Source: Myxococcaceae bacterium JPH2 (lineage in GTDB: Bacteria; Myxococcota; Myxococcia; Myxococcales; Myxococcaceae). From it: a stretch of 64,000 bases of DNA. Location of the stretch: contig JAEMGR010000009.1 of assembly GCA_016458225.1 (NCBI GenBank), positions 434,001-498,000 of the forward strand, written 5' to 3'. Below, piece after piece: positions 37,637 to 45,983 of this stretch (position 1 is the first letter of the stretch; each line of letters begins with the position of its first letter). Both the position numbers and the translations under genes were made by a program. The notes beneath the pieces are model-generated. The model did not search any database. It worked only from the letters and a program-made list of their open reading frames with translations, and was not told the origin of the DNA.

Positions 37637-39034
37637 CTAGAAGTGCAGCGGGTGGCCCAGGGTGGCCTCGGCGCCCTCGTGCATGATCTCGGAGAGCGTC
37701 GGGTGGGCGTGGATGGTGTGCGCCAGCTCCTCGGTGGTGATCTCCAGCTTCATCGCCACGCAGGCCTCGGCGAGCAGCTCCGTGGCGTGCGGCCCGATGA
37801 TGTGGATTCCGAGGACCTCGTCGTACTTCTTGTCCGCGACGATCTTGATGAGGCCGATGGACTCATTGGAGATGGCCGACTTGGTGACGGCGCCGAACGG
37901 GGCGGTGGACGCCTTGACGTCGTAGCCGCGCTCCTTGGCCTTCTTCTCCGTGAGACCCACGGACGCCACCTCGGGGTAGCAGTACGTGGCGGACGGGGTG
38001 AGGTCGTAGTTGATGGGCGCCGGGTTCTTGCCCGCGATGTGCTCCACGGCCAGGACGCACTCGGCGCTGGCCATGTGCGCCAGCATCGGCGTGGGGATGA
38101 CGTCGCCGATGGCGTAGACGTTGGGCTCGCTGGTGCGGTTCATCGAGTCGACCTTGATGAAGCCCCGGTCGGTCTGGATGCTCGTCTTGTTCAGCCCGAT
38201 GTCCTCGGTCACCGGAGCGCGGCCCACGGCCGACAGGAGCAGCTCGGCCTCGAGCGTCTTCGTCTCGGTGCCCACCGACATGGTGACGCGCACGCCGTCC
38301 GCGGTGTGCTCGACCTTCTCCACCTTGGCGCCCGTGTGCACGTCGATGCCGCGGCGCTTGTAGATCTTCTCCAGCTCCTTGGAGACGTCCACGTCCTCGA
38401 TGGGCAGCAGGTTGGGCATGTACTCCACGATGGCCGTCTTGCTGCCGACGTGGTTGAACACGGAGGCGAACTCGCAGCCCACCGCGCCAGCGCCCAGGAC
38501 GATGATGCTCTTGGGGATGCGGTCGATGCCCAGGATGGAATCACTGTTCATCACGCGCTTGTGGTCCACCGTCACGTTCGGCAGCGACTTGGGAACCGAG
38601 CCCGTGGCGATGATGATGTTCTTGGCGTCCAGCGTCTGCTTGGAGCCGTCCTCGGCCGTGACCTCGACCTTGCCCTTCCCCGCGATCCGGCCATGGCCCT
38701 TGATGACCGTGACCTTGTTCTTCTTCATCAGGAAGTCGATGCCGTTGGCACCCTTGGTGACGACCTTGTCCTTGTGCTTCTGGGCGTTGGCCCAGTTGAC
38801 GGTCGGGTTCGCCACATCGATACCGAAGTCCGAGGACTCCTTGATGTGGTGGAACAGCTCGGCCGTCCACAGGAGGGACTTGGTGGGAATGCAGCCTCGG
38901 TGGAGGCAGGTGCCACCCAGGCGCTTGTCCTTCTCGATGATGGCCGTCTTCAGCCCGAGCTGCGCCGCGCGGATGGCCCCCACGTAGCCGCCAGGCCCCG
39001 AGCCGATGATCACCACGTCGAAAGTCTCAGCCAC
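37637..39034 (-). CDS. lpdA: Dihydrolipoyl dehydrogenase (E3)
   Basis: At 465 residues, this flavoprotein reoxidises dihydrolipoyl groups with NAD. The FAD-binding start FDVVIIGSGPGGYVGAIRAA, the redox pair in GGTCLHRGCIPTKS, the NAD-binding GAGAVGCEFASVF, and the active-site HAHPTLSE near the C-terminus are all intact. The start is GTG 39034: GGAGG lies five bases upstream, and MAETFDVV is the expected N-terminus. An upstream in-frame ATG at 39049 lacks a site. It is the first gene of a minus-strand lipoate block and diverges from the gene at 39115. Confidence 0.95.
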   Translation of the reverse strand: MAETFDVVIIGSGPGGYVGAIRAAQLGLKTAIIEKDKRLGGTCLHRGCIPTKSLLWTAELFHHIKESSDFGIDVANPTVNWANAQKHKDKVVTKGANGIDFLMKKNKVTVIKGHGRIAGKGKVEVTAEDGSKQTLDAKNIIIATGSVPKSLPNVTVDHKRVMNSDSILGIDRIPKSIIVLGAGAVGCEFASVFNHVGSKTAIVEYMPNLLPIEDVDVSKELEKIYKRRGIDVHTGAKVEKVEHTADGVRVTMSVGTETKTLEAELLLSAVGRAPVTEDIGLNKTSIQTDRGFIKVDSMNRTSEPNVYAIGDVIPTPMLAHMASAECVLAVEHIAGKNPAPINYDLTPSATYCYPEVASVGLTEKKAKERGYDVKASTAPFGAVTKSAISNESIGLIKIVADKKYDEVLGIHIIGPHATELLAEACVAMKLEITTEELAHTIHAHPTLSEIMHEGAEATLGHPLHF

Positions 39035-39114
39035 ACACGCCTCCGTCATTTTTGCGGATGGAACTCGCGGGCGCTGATAACCCCCGCTACCGGTCGGAAT
39101 CAAGGAGTTTGCTC

Positions 39115-40236
39115 GTGCGCCGCTTCCCTCTTCACCGCATCGCTCTGATGCTCGTCGCGCTGCTTGCCTTCGCGCGCTTCTGGTACGTGTCCCATCAGAG
39201 CCCCGCCTCCCCGCCCAGCGGGCGGCCCGCTTCCCCCGTGGCCCCAGTCCCCAGCGCCCCCGTGGCCACCGAGTGTCGGACACTCGACCGCGCCCTGGAG
39301 TCCGCGCTGCGAGCCCCCGAGGACGCGCGCGCCGTCTCCGACGCACGGCGGCAACTGGGAGAGTGCGCCCACCCACCCTCGCGGGCCTGTGAGCTGGGCA
39401 CCGCCCTGGCCGCTCGCGCGCCCCTCGCGGCGGGCGCGTCACCGCTGCGTGAACTGCTCGGAGACCTGTGCGGGCGCTGTGGCGAGGGCCAGAACACCTG
39501 CGCCGACGCGGTGGGCCGAGGGCTGCTGGAGTCCGCCGCCGGACGGCCCCCGGACCTGGCGGAGCTGCACTGGAGCCTGGAGCACGCGGGGCCGACCACC
39601 GCGACCACGTGCGAGCGCGTCATTGGCTCGACGCTGGGCGCCGCCGCCGTGACGGAGGGGACCCTCTCCCGCGCCGTGCTCGACATCCTCCAGGACCTGG
39701 CGCCCTTGTGCGCGAAGGGGAATCACCTTCCAGCCGCGGTGCTCAACGCCGCCGCCGTCCAGCAGGGGCGTCAGGCGCCCGTGCTGGCGACGCTGGCCGT
39801 CCGTCCCGCGGGCACGACCCAGCTCTTGAAGCCCGATCACCTGACGGGGGCGCTCAATGGGACGCTCGCCTTCGATGGCGACGCGGCCACGGGAGTTCCG
39901 CTCAAGGATGCCGCGCGGACGGTGCGCTGGGACGCGGACGGCGCGCTGCGTGCCGAGTACGCCCCGCCGCTCAAGCAGGTGGCGTCGCTGCGCATCCGGG
40001 CGAAGGGGGCGGGTTCGGTGCGCGCCATCGTGCGCACGCCTCGCAGCGCGGGGATGATGGAAGACCCTGAGCGCGGCTTCGCGTTCGTCAACCCGACGGT
40101 GTGCCGCTTCCAGGGCACAGGCGCCTGGGAGGACTGCCCGCTGGTGGCCCCGTTGCTCGACGTGGACGGCCTCAGCGTGTTCCCGGAGCGCTCGGAGCTG
40201 GTGCTCAACGAGTTGGAAGTGGTGGGCGCCCGCTAG
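39115..40236 (+). CDS. Signal-anchored protein of unknown function
   Basis: This 373-residue protein has one N-terminal hydrophobic anchor (HRIALMLVALLAFARFWYV) and then a Pro/Ala-rich linker. An Ala-rich helical region with several Cys follows (RACELGTALAAR; CGRCGEGQNTCADAVGRGLL). The C-terminal half is probably beta (LNGTLAFDGDAATGVPLK; VASLRIRAKGAGSVRAIVRT). It is likely exposed to the periplasm. No family is recognised. GTG 39115 has AAGGAG seven bases upstream and decides the start. It is divergent from lpdA across about 80 bases. Confidence 0.7.
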   Translation: MRRFPLHRIALMLVALLAFARFWYVSHQSPASPPSGRPASPVAPVPSAPVATECRTLDRALESALRAPEDARAVSDARRQLGECAHPPSRACELGTALAARAPLAAGASPLRELLGDLCGRCGEGQNTCADAVGRGLLESAAGRPPDLAELHWSLEHAGPTTATTCERVIGSTLGAAAVTEGTLSRAVLDILQDLAPLCAKGNHLPAAVLNAAAVQQGRQAPVLATLAVRPAGTTQLLKPDHLTGALNGTLAFDGDAATGVPLKDAARTVRWDADGALRAEYAPPLKQVASLRIRAKGAGSVRAIVRTPRSAGMMEDPERGFAFVNPTVCRFQGTGAWEDCPLVAPLLDVDGLSVFPERSELVLNELEVVGAR

Positions 40237-40265
40237 GACGCCGGGCCACCGGCCGACATGGCAGG

Positions 40266-40296
40266 GCACCCGCGTGGGGCCCTGCCTCGCGGGTGC
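40266..40296. terminator. Hairpin between convergent genes, with an overlapping alternative stem
   Basis: GCACCCGCG (40266-40274) pairs with CGCGGGTGC (40288-40296). GCAGGGC (40261-40267) can instead pair with GCCCTGC (40279-40285). It lies between two genes that end facing each other. Confidence 0.5.
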
Positions 40297-40740
40297 TCAG
40301 GCGATCAGGCCGCGCTCGCGGGCCACCTTGAAGATGGGGCTCGCGTCCTTCTTCAGCGCGGTGCCCACATCCTTGACGATGGCGTCCGCGGACTTCGCCA
40401 CCGACAGGTAGTTGTCGAAGGTGCGCGTGAGGATGAGCACGCCCGAGATGATGACGCGCTGCAGGTTGTGCTGGAGATCGGTGCCTTCGTAGACGAGCCA
40501 GGACTGCTCGCAGAAGCGGCGACCCTCGGCGACCATCTGGTTGAGATACGCGCGCTCCTGCGCGTCCGGAACCTTCGCCTTCGGGCTGATGGACGCGATG
40601 TAGAGCAGGTTCTGCCCGAGCCGCCGAGCCGCCTCCTCCATCTGCGCCATCATCGCCGCCACATCGTCCTTCGTCGGCGGGTTGTGCCAGCGGGAGAAGA
40701 TGATGCGGTCGATGACTTCGGACTGGTACGTGGGAGTCAC
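40297..40740 (-). CDS. Small soluble protein of unknown function
   Basis: At 147 residues with mixed alpha/beta character, it starts VTPTYQSEVIDRIIFSRWHN and has amphipathic helices (DDVAAMMAQMEEAARRLGQN) around hydrophobic strands (LLYIASIS; RVIISGVLILTR). The strand-helix order recalls STAS/SpoIIAA-like domains, but this is weak and no specific motif is recognised. GTG 40740 has GGAGG four bases upstream. The 224 bases between it and hisIE hold no gene that I can support. A weak hairpin around 40942-40962 (CATCC...GGATG) could end the his operon. Confidence 0.65.
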   Translation of the reverse strand: MTPTYQSEVIDRIIFSRWHNPPTKDDVAAMMAQMEEAARRLGQNLLYIASISPKAKVPDAQERAYLNQMVAEGRRFCEQSWLVYEGTDLQHNLQRVIISGVLILTRTFDNYLSVAKSADAIVKDVGTALKKDASPIFKVARERGLIA

Positions 40741-40964
40741 GATGCCTCCGGTGAAACGGTCGCGTTGGACTGGGGGCACTCCATCAGCATGCCCCCGTGC
40801 CCCCGTGGTCGGACTCTGTAGCAGGATCACTGTGAGCGTTGAAGAGGAGGAGACACACATCCCCCAAGTGAGGGTTGGCGGAGTCAATTGGACTGTCCAG
40901 GTACAACAAGGCTGGATAATCCCGCCGGGGTCACAAATGACACATCCGCCCTTGGGAGGATGGA

Positions 40965-41570
40965 TCAGCGCCGAGCTCGGGCGGCAAGGACCGCCTTCAC
41001 GTCGTTCCCGCTGAGGCCGAGCGGAAGCAGCGCGACGAGGACGTGGTACAGCACGTCGGCCGCCTCCTCGACCGCGCGGGTCCGATCACCATCGGCGCAG
41101 GCCGTCACGAGCTCCGCGGCTTCTTCTCCCAGTTTCTTCAGGCGAAGGTTCCGATCCCCCAGCAGCCGGCGGGTGTAGCCCGGGGGCTCGCCCGCCTCGG
41201 CAGGTCGAGTGGCGCGGGCCGCGAGCAAGGCGTCCAGGTGCGCCAGCGGATCATCCAGCCCAGGGCCGAAGCACGTCTCGGTCTGGGTATGGCACGCGGG
41301 TCCCGCCTTCTCCACACGCGCGAGCACCGCGTCACCGTCACAGTCGGCGCGCAGGGACACCACCCGCTGCGTGTTCCCACTCGTGGCGCCCTTGTGCCAC
41401 AGCCCTCGGGTCCGAGAGCGGTAATGCATCTGGCCCGTGCGCAGCGTCGCCTCGAGCGCCTCGCGATCCGCGTGCGCGACCATGAGCACGTCGCCCGTGT
41501 GCGCGTCCTGGGTCACGACCGTCACCATGCCTTGGCCCTTGTCGAAGTCGAGCGTCGCGAGGTCGAGCAT
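40965..41570 (-). CDS. hisIE: Bifunctional phosphoribosyl-AMP cyclohydrolase / phosphoribosyl-ATP pyrophosphatase
   Basis: At 201 residues, it catalyses steps 2 and 3 of histidine synthesis. The HisI part (about 1-115) has MHYRSRTRGLWHKGATSGN and the metal Cys/Asp set in RADCDGDAVL and GPACHTQTETCF. The HisE part (from about 130) has LKKLGEEAAELVTA and the Asp/Glu motif EEAADVLYHVLVAL. The ATG shares one base with the hisN stop (TGATG). It is the last gene of the his operon. Confidence 0.95.
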   Translation of the reverse strand: MLDLATLDFDKGQGMVTVVTQDAHTGDVLMVAHADREALEATLRTGQMHYRSRTRGLWHKGATSGNTQRVVSLRADCDGDAVLARVEKAGPACHTQTETCFGPGLDDPLAHLDALLAARATRPAEAGEPPGYTRRLLGDRNLRLKKLGEEAAELVTACADGDRTRAVEEAADVLYHVLVALLPLGLSGNDVKAVLAARARR

Positions 41571-42349
41571 CACGGGTTCCCCGTCGCGCCCAGTCGAGCG
41601 CGGACGTCCTGGGCCAGCACCGCGTTGGTGGCGATGCCACTGCCACCGAAGGACGTGCGCGCGCCGGTCCAGTCGGTGAAGACGCCTCCTGCCTCCTCGA
41701 TGATGGGCTGCAGCGCGGCCGCGTCCCACGGCGACAGCATCTCGTCCACCATCACCTCGGCGCGTCCGGTGGCCACGAGCAGGTAGCCGTAGCAGTCGCC
41801 CCACGTGCGCGAGATGCCCGCGCGCAGCGTCAGCTCGCGCCATGCCTCGCCGCGCTCGGGATAGCGGAAGAAGCGCTCGTCGGTGGAGAGCACCACGGCC
41901 TTCGACAGGTCGGCTTCCGTGGACACGCGGGCGCGCTGATCATTCCAGAAGCACCCCTGCCCCGGTGCCGCCACGACCAGCTCTCCCACGGCGGGGAAGT
42001 ACGCGGCGCCCGCGACCACGCGCTCGCCCTCCGCCACCGCGACCAACGTGCCCCACAGCGGGACACCGCGGATGAAGGTCTTCGTTCCATCGATGGGGTC
42101 GAGGATCCACCTGCGCGGCGCACCCGGCCGCGTCTCGCCGAACTCCTCGCCCAGGATTCCATCTTGGGGGAAGCGTGCCTCCAGCCACTGACGCGCCACC
42201 TGCTCCGCCGTGCGATCCGCCACCGTCACAGGTGTTCCATCCCGCTTGGTGTCCACCGCGATGCCCCCTCGGAAGTATCCGAGCGCTACGTCCCCGGCCT
42301 TGCGAGCCACCTCCGCGGCGGCACGCATCAACGACTGTCCGTCACTCAT
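41570..42349 (-). CDS. hisN: Histidinol-phosphatase, inositol monophosphatase family
   Basis: At 259 residues, it is a magnesium-dependent phosphatase of the IMPase family. The metal motifs are GEEFGE, WILDPIDGTKTFIRG and SPWDAAALQPIIEEAGG. In this operon HisB has only the dehydratase domain, so an IMPase-type HisN must supply the histidinol-phosphate phosphatase step; the location inside the operon supports that. The start overlaps the hisF stop (ATGA). Confidence 0.92.
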   Translation of the reverse strand: MSDGQSLMRAAAEVARKAGDVALGYFRGGIAVDTKRDGTPVTVADRTAEQVARQWLEARFPQDGILGEEFGETRPGAPRRWILDPIDGTKTFIRGVPLWGTLVAVAEGERVVAGAAYFPAVGELVVAAPGQGCFWNDQRARVSTEADLSKAVVLSTDERFFRYPERGEAWRELTLRAGISRTWGDCYGYLLVATGRAEVMVDEMLSPWDAAALQPIIEEAGGVFTDWTGARTSFGGSGIATNAVLAQDVRARLGATGNP

Positions 42350-43107
42350 GTCTGGCTCCGAATCTCGATTCCGTTGTCGCGCAGCATCGCCTTGAGCGCC
42401 CCCACCGTGGTGATGCCCTCGTGAAGGATGCCCGCGACCAATGCCGCATCCGCGCCGCCCTCGCGAAGTGCGTCACGGACATGCGCGCCCGTTCCCGCGC
42501 CACCCGATGCGATGACCGGCACATCGACCGATGACGAGACTGCGCGCGTCAGCGCCACGTCATAGCCCTCTCGCGAACCATCGCGATCCACGCTGGTCAG
42601 CAGCACCTCGCCCACGCCGCGCCGCACACACTCGCGCGCCCAGCCCACTGCGTCCCACTCGGTCCGTCGTCGCCCGCCGTGCGTGTAGACGCGCCAGCCG
42701 TGCTCCTCTCGCTTCGCGTCGATGCTCGCCACCACGGCCTGCGAGCCGAAGCGCTCGGCGCAAGCCGTGAGCACTTCGGGGTCCGCCACCGCGGCGGAGT
42801 TGAGGCACACCTTGTCCGCGCCCGCGCGCAGCGCCCGGCCCGCGTCCTCCACGGTTCGCACGCCGCCCCCCACGGTGAGCGGGATGAACAGCCGCTCGGC
42901 GGTGCGCTGGACCAGGGCCCACAGCGTCGCGCGTCCCTCCTCGGTCGCGGAGATGTCGAGGAACGTCACTTCGTCCGCGCCCTCCTCTTCGTAGCGTTGG
43001 GCGAGCGAGACCGGATCCCCCATGTCGCGCAGTCCCTCGAAGCGAACGCCCTTCACGACCCGACCGTCCTTCACGTCCAGGCAGACAATCAGCCGCCGCG
43101 CGAGCAT
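42346..43107 (-). CDS. hisF: Imidazole glycerol phosphate synthase subunit HisF
   Basis: At 253 residues, this (beta/alpha)8 cyclase uses ammonia from HisH to form imidazole glycerol phosphate and AICAR. The catalytic Asp residues sit in IVCLDVKDGRVVKG and VVASIDAKR, and phosphate-binding loops are present (VGGGVRTVEDA; PVIASGGAGTGAHV). The start at ATG 43107 overlaps the 3' end of hisB by 19 bases. Confidence 0.96.
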   Translation of the reverse strand: MLARRLIVCLDVKDGRVVKGVRFEGLRDMGDPVSLAQRYEEEGADEVTFLDISATEEGRATLWALVQRTAERLFIPLTVGGGVRTVEDAGRALRAGADKVCLNSAAVADPEVLTACAERFGSQAVVASIDAKREEHGWRVYTHGGRRRTEWDAVGWARECVRRGVGEVLLTSVDRDGSREGYDVALTRAVSSSVDVPVIASGGAGTGAHVRDALREGGADAALVAGILHEGITTVGALKAMLRDNGIEIRSQT

Positions 43108-43643
43108 TCGCTCACCTCCATCACGACCGTTCCCTTCAGGCTGAACACCGCCCCCGAGTCCACCATCGCGTCCCGCAGCGCCAATCCGAGCGCCTTGAAC
43201 GCCGCCTCCGTGACGTGATGGCGATCCGTCCCTCTCAGCACGCGCAGGTGCAGCGTCAGTCCCGCGTGCTCGCTGAACGAGCGCATCCAGTGCTCGTAGA
43301 GCGGACTCTTCAACGGGCCTCGGTAGAAGAACCGTCCCCCCGCATCCAGGCACGCCTGCACGAGCGCATCGTCCATGGGCACGGTGCGCTCGCCGTAGCG
43401 CGCCGCCGTGGCCGGAATCACCTGCCGCACCGCCGCGCCCAGCGTGATGGCCACGTCCTCCATGAGGTGATGCGTGAGATCGCCTCGCGCCTCCAGCGAC
43501 AGCTCCCAACCCGCATAGCGCGCCAGCGTGGCCACCATGTGGTCCAGGAACTTCAGCCCCGTGTCCACCCGCGTAGCACCGTCACCGCGTGCGAGCGCCA
43601 CGCGCACCCGCGTCTCTTTCGTCTCTCGAACCACCGTGGTCAT
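43089..43643 (-). CDS. hisB: Imidazoleglycerol-phosphate dehydratase
   Basis: At 184 residues, it is the monofunctional form without the N-terminal phosphatase found in E. coli. The manganese-binding motifs are LDHMVATLARYAGW, DLTHHLMEDVAITLG, FSEHAGLTLHL and GTDRHHVTEAAFKALG. The ATG overlaps the hisA stop by four bases. Confidence 0.96.
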   Translation of the reverse strand: MTTVVRETKETRVRVALARGDGATRVDTGLKFLDHMVATLARYAGWELSLEARGDLTHHLMEDVAITLGAAVRQVIPATAARYGERTVPMDDALVQACLDAGGRFFYRGPLKSPLYEHWMRSFSEHAGLTLHLRVLRGTDRHHVTEAAFKALGLALRDAMVDSGAVFSLKGTVVMEVSECSRGG

Positions 43644-44356
43644 TCCGCGAACTCCCGAGCCACCGCGCTCGCATCCAGCCGTCCCGTGTACAGCGCCATG
43701 CCGATGACCGCGCCGTGCACTCCCGCCGCGTCCAACGCGCGAAGGTCCTCCAGCGTGGCCACCCCTCCCGAGGCCACGACCGGGTGCGGACTCCTGCTCA
43801 CGACCTCTCGCATCAGCGCGAGGTCCACGCCGCCCATCTGCCCTTCCTTGTGCACCGCCGTCACCAGCAACCCCGCCAAGGGAAGCCGAGCGCAGAGCCC
43901 GAGAACCAAGGCGATGTCCTGGCCACTGCCCTCCGTCCAACCGCGCGTCACCACCTCGCGGCCCTTCACGTCGGCGGCCACGAGCACGCGACCGGGGAAC
44001 CGAGACGCCACGTCCCCCAGCCACGCGACGTCCTCGATGGCGCGCGTGCCGACGACCACCGTCGAGGCGCCGTCCTGAAGCAGTGTCGCCACGCGCTCGC
44101 TGTCGCGCACGCCGCCCCCCACCGAGAACTCCAGTTCCGGAGACGCCGCCACGAGTCGGGCGATGACCGCCGCGTTGGAGCCCCGCCCGAGCGCCGCGTC
44201 GAGATCCACCACATGGAAGGCAGTGAAGCCGTGGGCTCGCCAGCGAGACAGCGCCTCCAGCGGATCCTTCACGCGAACCCGCTCCTCGGCGTAGGAGCCG
44301 CCGACGAGTTGGACACACGCGCCTTCTCGCAGATCAATCGCGGGAATGGCCCTCAT
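43640..44356 (-). CDS. hisA: ProFAR isomerase HisA
   Basis: At 238 residues, this barrel enzyme isomerises ProFAR to PRFAR. The catalytic Asp residues lie in IPAIDLREGACVQL and VLVAADVKG, with the phosphate-binding loops SVGGGVRDSE and VVASGGVATLEDL. It is homologous to the nearby hisF. It starts in an ATGA overlap with hisH. Confidence 0.96.
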   Translation of the reverse strand: MRAIPAIDLREGACVQLVGGSYAEERVRVKDPLEALSRWRAHGFTAFHVVDLDAALGRGSNAAVIARLVAASPELEFSVGGGVRDSERVATLLQDGASTVVVGTRAIEDVAWLGDVASRFPGRVLVAADVKGREVVTRGWTEGSGQDIALVLGLCARLPLAGLLVTAVHKEGQMGGVDLALMREVVSRSPHPVVASGGVATLEDLRALDAAGVHGAVIGMALYTGRLDASAVAREFAE

Positions 44357-44946
44357 GACATCCACTCCGTGAGGAGGGTCCGCAGGAAGTGCACGCCCGC
44401 CAGCGAGGACTTCTCTGGATGAAACTGCACGCCCAGCACGCGGCCTCGCCGCACCGAGGCAGGAAACGTGTCCCCCTCGTGTGTCGTCCACCCCGTCACT
44501 TCGCGCGGGTCGCTGGCGCGGCACGCGAAGCTGTTCGCGTAGTACACGTGACTCAACCGCGACGACTCGACCACGGGATCATCCCGCACCGTGTTCCATC
44601 CCATCTGTGGCACCCGGCGCGCCATCAGCCGCGTCACCCGGCCTCGGAAGTAGCCGAGGCCCGCACCTGCCCCCTCCTCGCTCTCCTCGAACAAGAGCTG
44701 CATGCCCAGGCAGATGCCCAGACACGGCAATCCCTCGTCGAGTGCTTGGCGCATTCGCGCGCGGCCCGGCTCGAGGCGTGCCGCCGCCGAGCCAAAGGCT
44801 CCCACGCCCGGCAACACGAGCACGTCGGTGTCGAGCGCACGCAGGGCATCGTCCTGGACACGCACCTCCGCGCCCTCCACGAGCGCGAGCGCCTTGGTGA
44901 GCGAGTGCAGATTGCCCGCGCCGTAGTCGAAGACCGTCACTCGCAT
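44353..44946 (-). CDS. hisH: Imidazole glycerol phosphate synthase glutaminase subunit HisH
   Basis: At 197 residues, this class I glutamine amidotransferase feeds ammonia to HisF. The nucleophile Cys is in CLGICLGMQLLFEESEEG, the His-Glu pair in VQFHPEKS, and the oxyanion strand in LVLPGVGAFGSA. It overlaps the 3' end of hisC by 10 bases. Confidence 0.96.
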   Translation of the reverse strand: MRVTVFDYGAGNLHSLTKALALVEGAEVRVQDDALRALDTDVLVLPGVGAFGSAAARLEPGRARMRQALDEGLPCLGICLGMQLLFEESEEGAGAGLGYFRGRVTRLMARRVPQMGWNTVRDDPVVESSRLSHVYYANSFACRASDPREVTGWTTHEGDTFPASVRRGRVLGVQFHPEKSSLAGVHFLRTLLTEWMS

Positions 44947-45983
44947 CGCAGCGCCTCGCGCAGCGCGGCCAGCGCGTCTTCGAGCAACGGCCAGGGCCCC
45001 ACGCTCACCCGCAGCGCGTCTCCCAGCCCCGCCAGTCCTTGGAAGACCCGAACGTTCACGCCAGCGTCGCGCATCCGCTCGGCCACCCTCACGGCCCCGG
45101 GCAAGGGCACGAGGAGGAAGTTGGCATCCGAAGCCAGCGCACGCAGGCCCATTCCTTGAAGTGCCTCACGAAAGCGCTCACGGTTCGCGACCGCCGCCTC
45201 GGCCTGCGCCCGCATCCACGGCACGTCCTCCGAGAGCACCGCGATGCTCATCGCCTCGGCGATCGCGGTGTGCTTGTAAGGCCCTCGCGCCTTCTCCACT
45301 TCCGCGACCAGCGCCGCGTCTCCCACGGCCCACCCCACGCGCATGCCGGCGAGGCCAAAGGCCTTCGACATCGTCCGCGTCACCAGCACGTTGGGACAGG
45401 TGCGAGCGAGGTCCAGGAAGCCCCCGCTCGAGGAGAACTCCGCATAGGCCTCGTCGATCAACACCACGCCGGGAGCCTGCGCCACGAGCATCTCCAGCGA
45501 CGCTCGCGAGACAGCCGTGCCCGTGGGGTTGTTCGGCGCGCACACGTAGATGACCCGCGCGCCCGTCGCGAGCAGGCCCGTCACGTCGAGCGAGCAGTCC
45601 GCGCGAAGTGGAACCGGCGCCGGCCGCAGACCGTTCACTCGCGCGAACACGGGCACCATGACGAAGGTGGGATCCGCAAACGCGACCGCCTCCCCTGGAG
45701 CCAACAGCGCGCGCAGCACCGAGTCGATGACATCGTCGGAGCCACACCCCGTCGTCACGTTCTCCGGCGTCACGCCCGCATAGGTCGCCACCGCGCGCTT
45801 CAGGCCCGGGGCATAGCTCGCGGGATAGCGGGCCACGCTGTCGACGCCCGCCTCGCGCAGCACTCGCTCCGCGCTGGGAGGCATGCCGAAGAGGTTGGTG
45901 TTGTCTCCGAGGTTCACGCGACACACGCGCGTCGTCGGCCGGTAGGGAGTCAGGTCTCGCCACTCTGCCTTCGCGGCCGTCAT
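44937..45983 (-). CDS. hisC: Histidinol-phosphate aminotransferase
   Basis: At 348 residues, this PLP-dependent class I/II aminotransferase has the Schiff-base Lys in TRTMSKAFGLAGMRVGWA, the PLP-binding Asn/Tyr region VCAPNNPTGTAV and DEAYAEF, and a C-terminal Arg in DALRVSVGP. The ATG overlaps the hisD stop (ATGA). Confidence 0.96.
   Translation of the reverse strand: MTAAKAEWRDLTPYRPTTRVCRVNLGDNTNLFGMPPSAERVLREAGVDSVARYPASYAPGLKRAVATYAGVTPENVTTGCGSDDVIDSVLRALLAPGEAVAFADPTFVMVPVFARVNGLRPAPVPLRADCSLDVTGLLATGARVIYVCAPNNPTGTAVSRASLEMLVAQAPGVVLIDEAYAEFSSSGGFLDLARTCPNVLVTRTMSKAFGLAGMRVGWAVGDAALVAEVEKARGPYKHTAIAEAMSIAVLSEDVPWMRAQAEAAVANRERFREALQGMGLRALASDANFLLVPLPGAVRVAERMRDAGVNVRVFQGLAGLGDALRVSVGPWPLLEDALAALREALRCE

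Noticed and set aside
37637-39442. 601-residue version of lpdA
   Set aside because: GTG 39034 has GGAGG five bases upstream and gives the normal E3 N-terminus; the extension is antisense to the gene at 39115.
43089-44318. 409-residue version of hisB, and similar long frames over hisA, hisC, hisF and hisIE
   Set aside because: The extensions are out-of-frame shadows of neighbouring his genes. Conserved starts coincide with overlapping stop codons.
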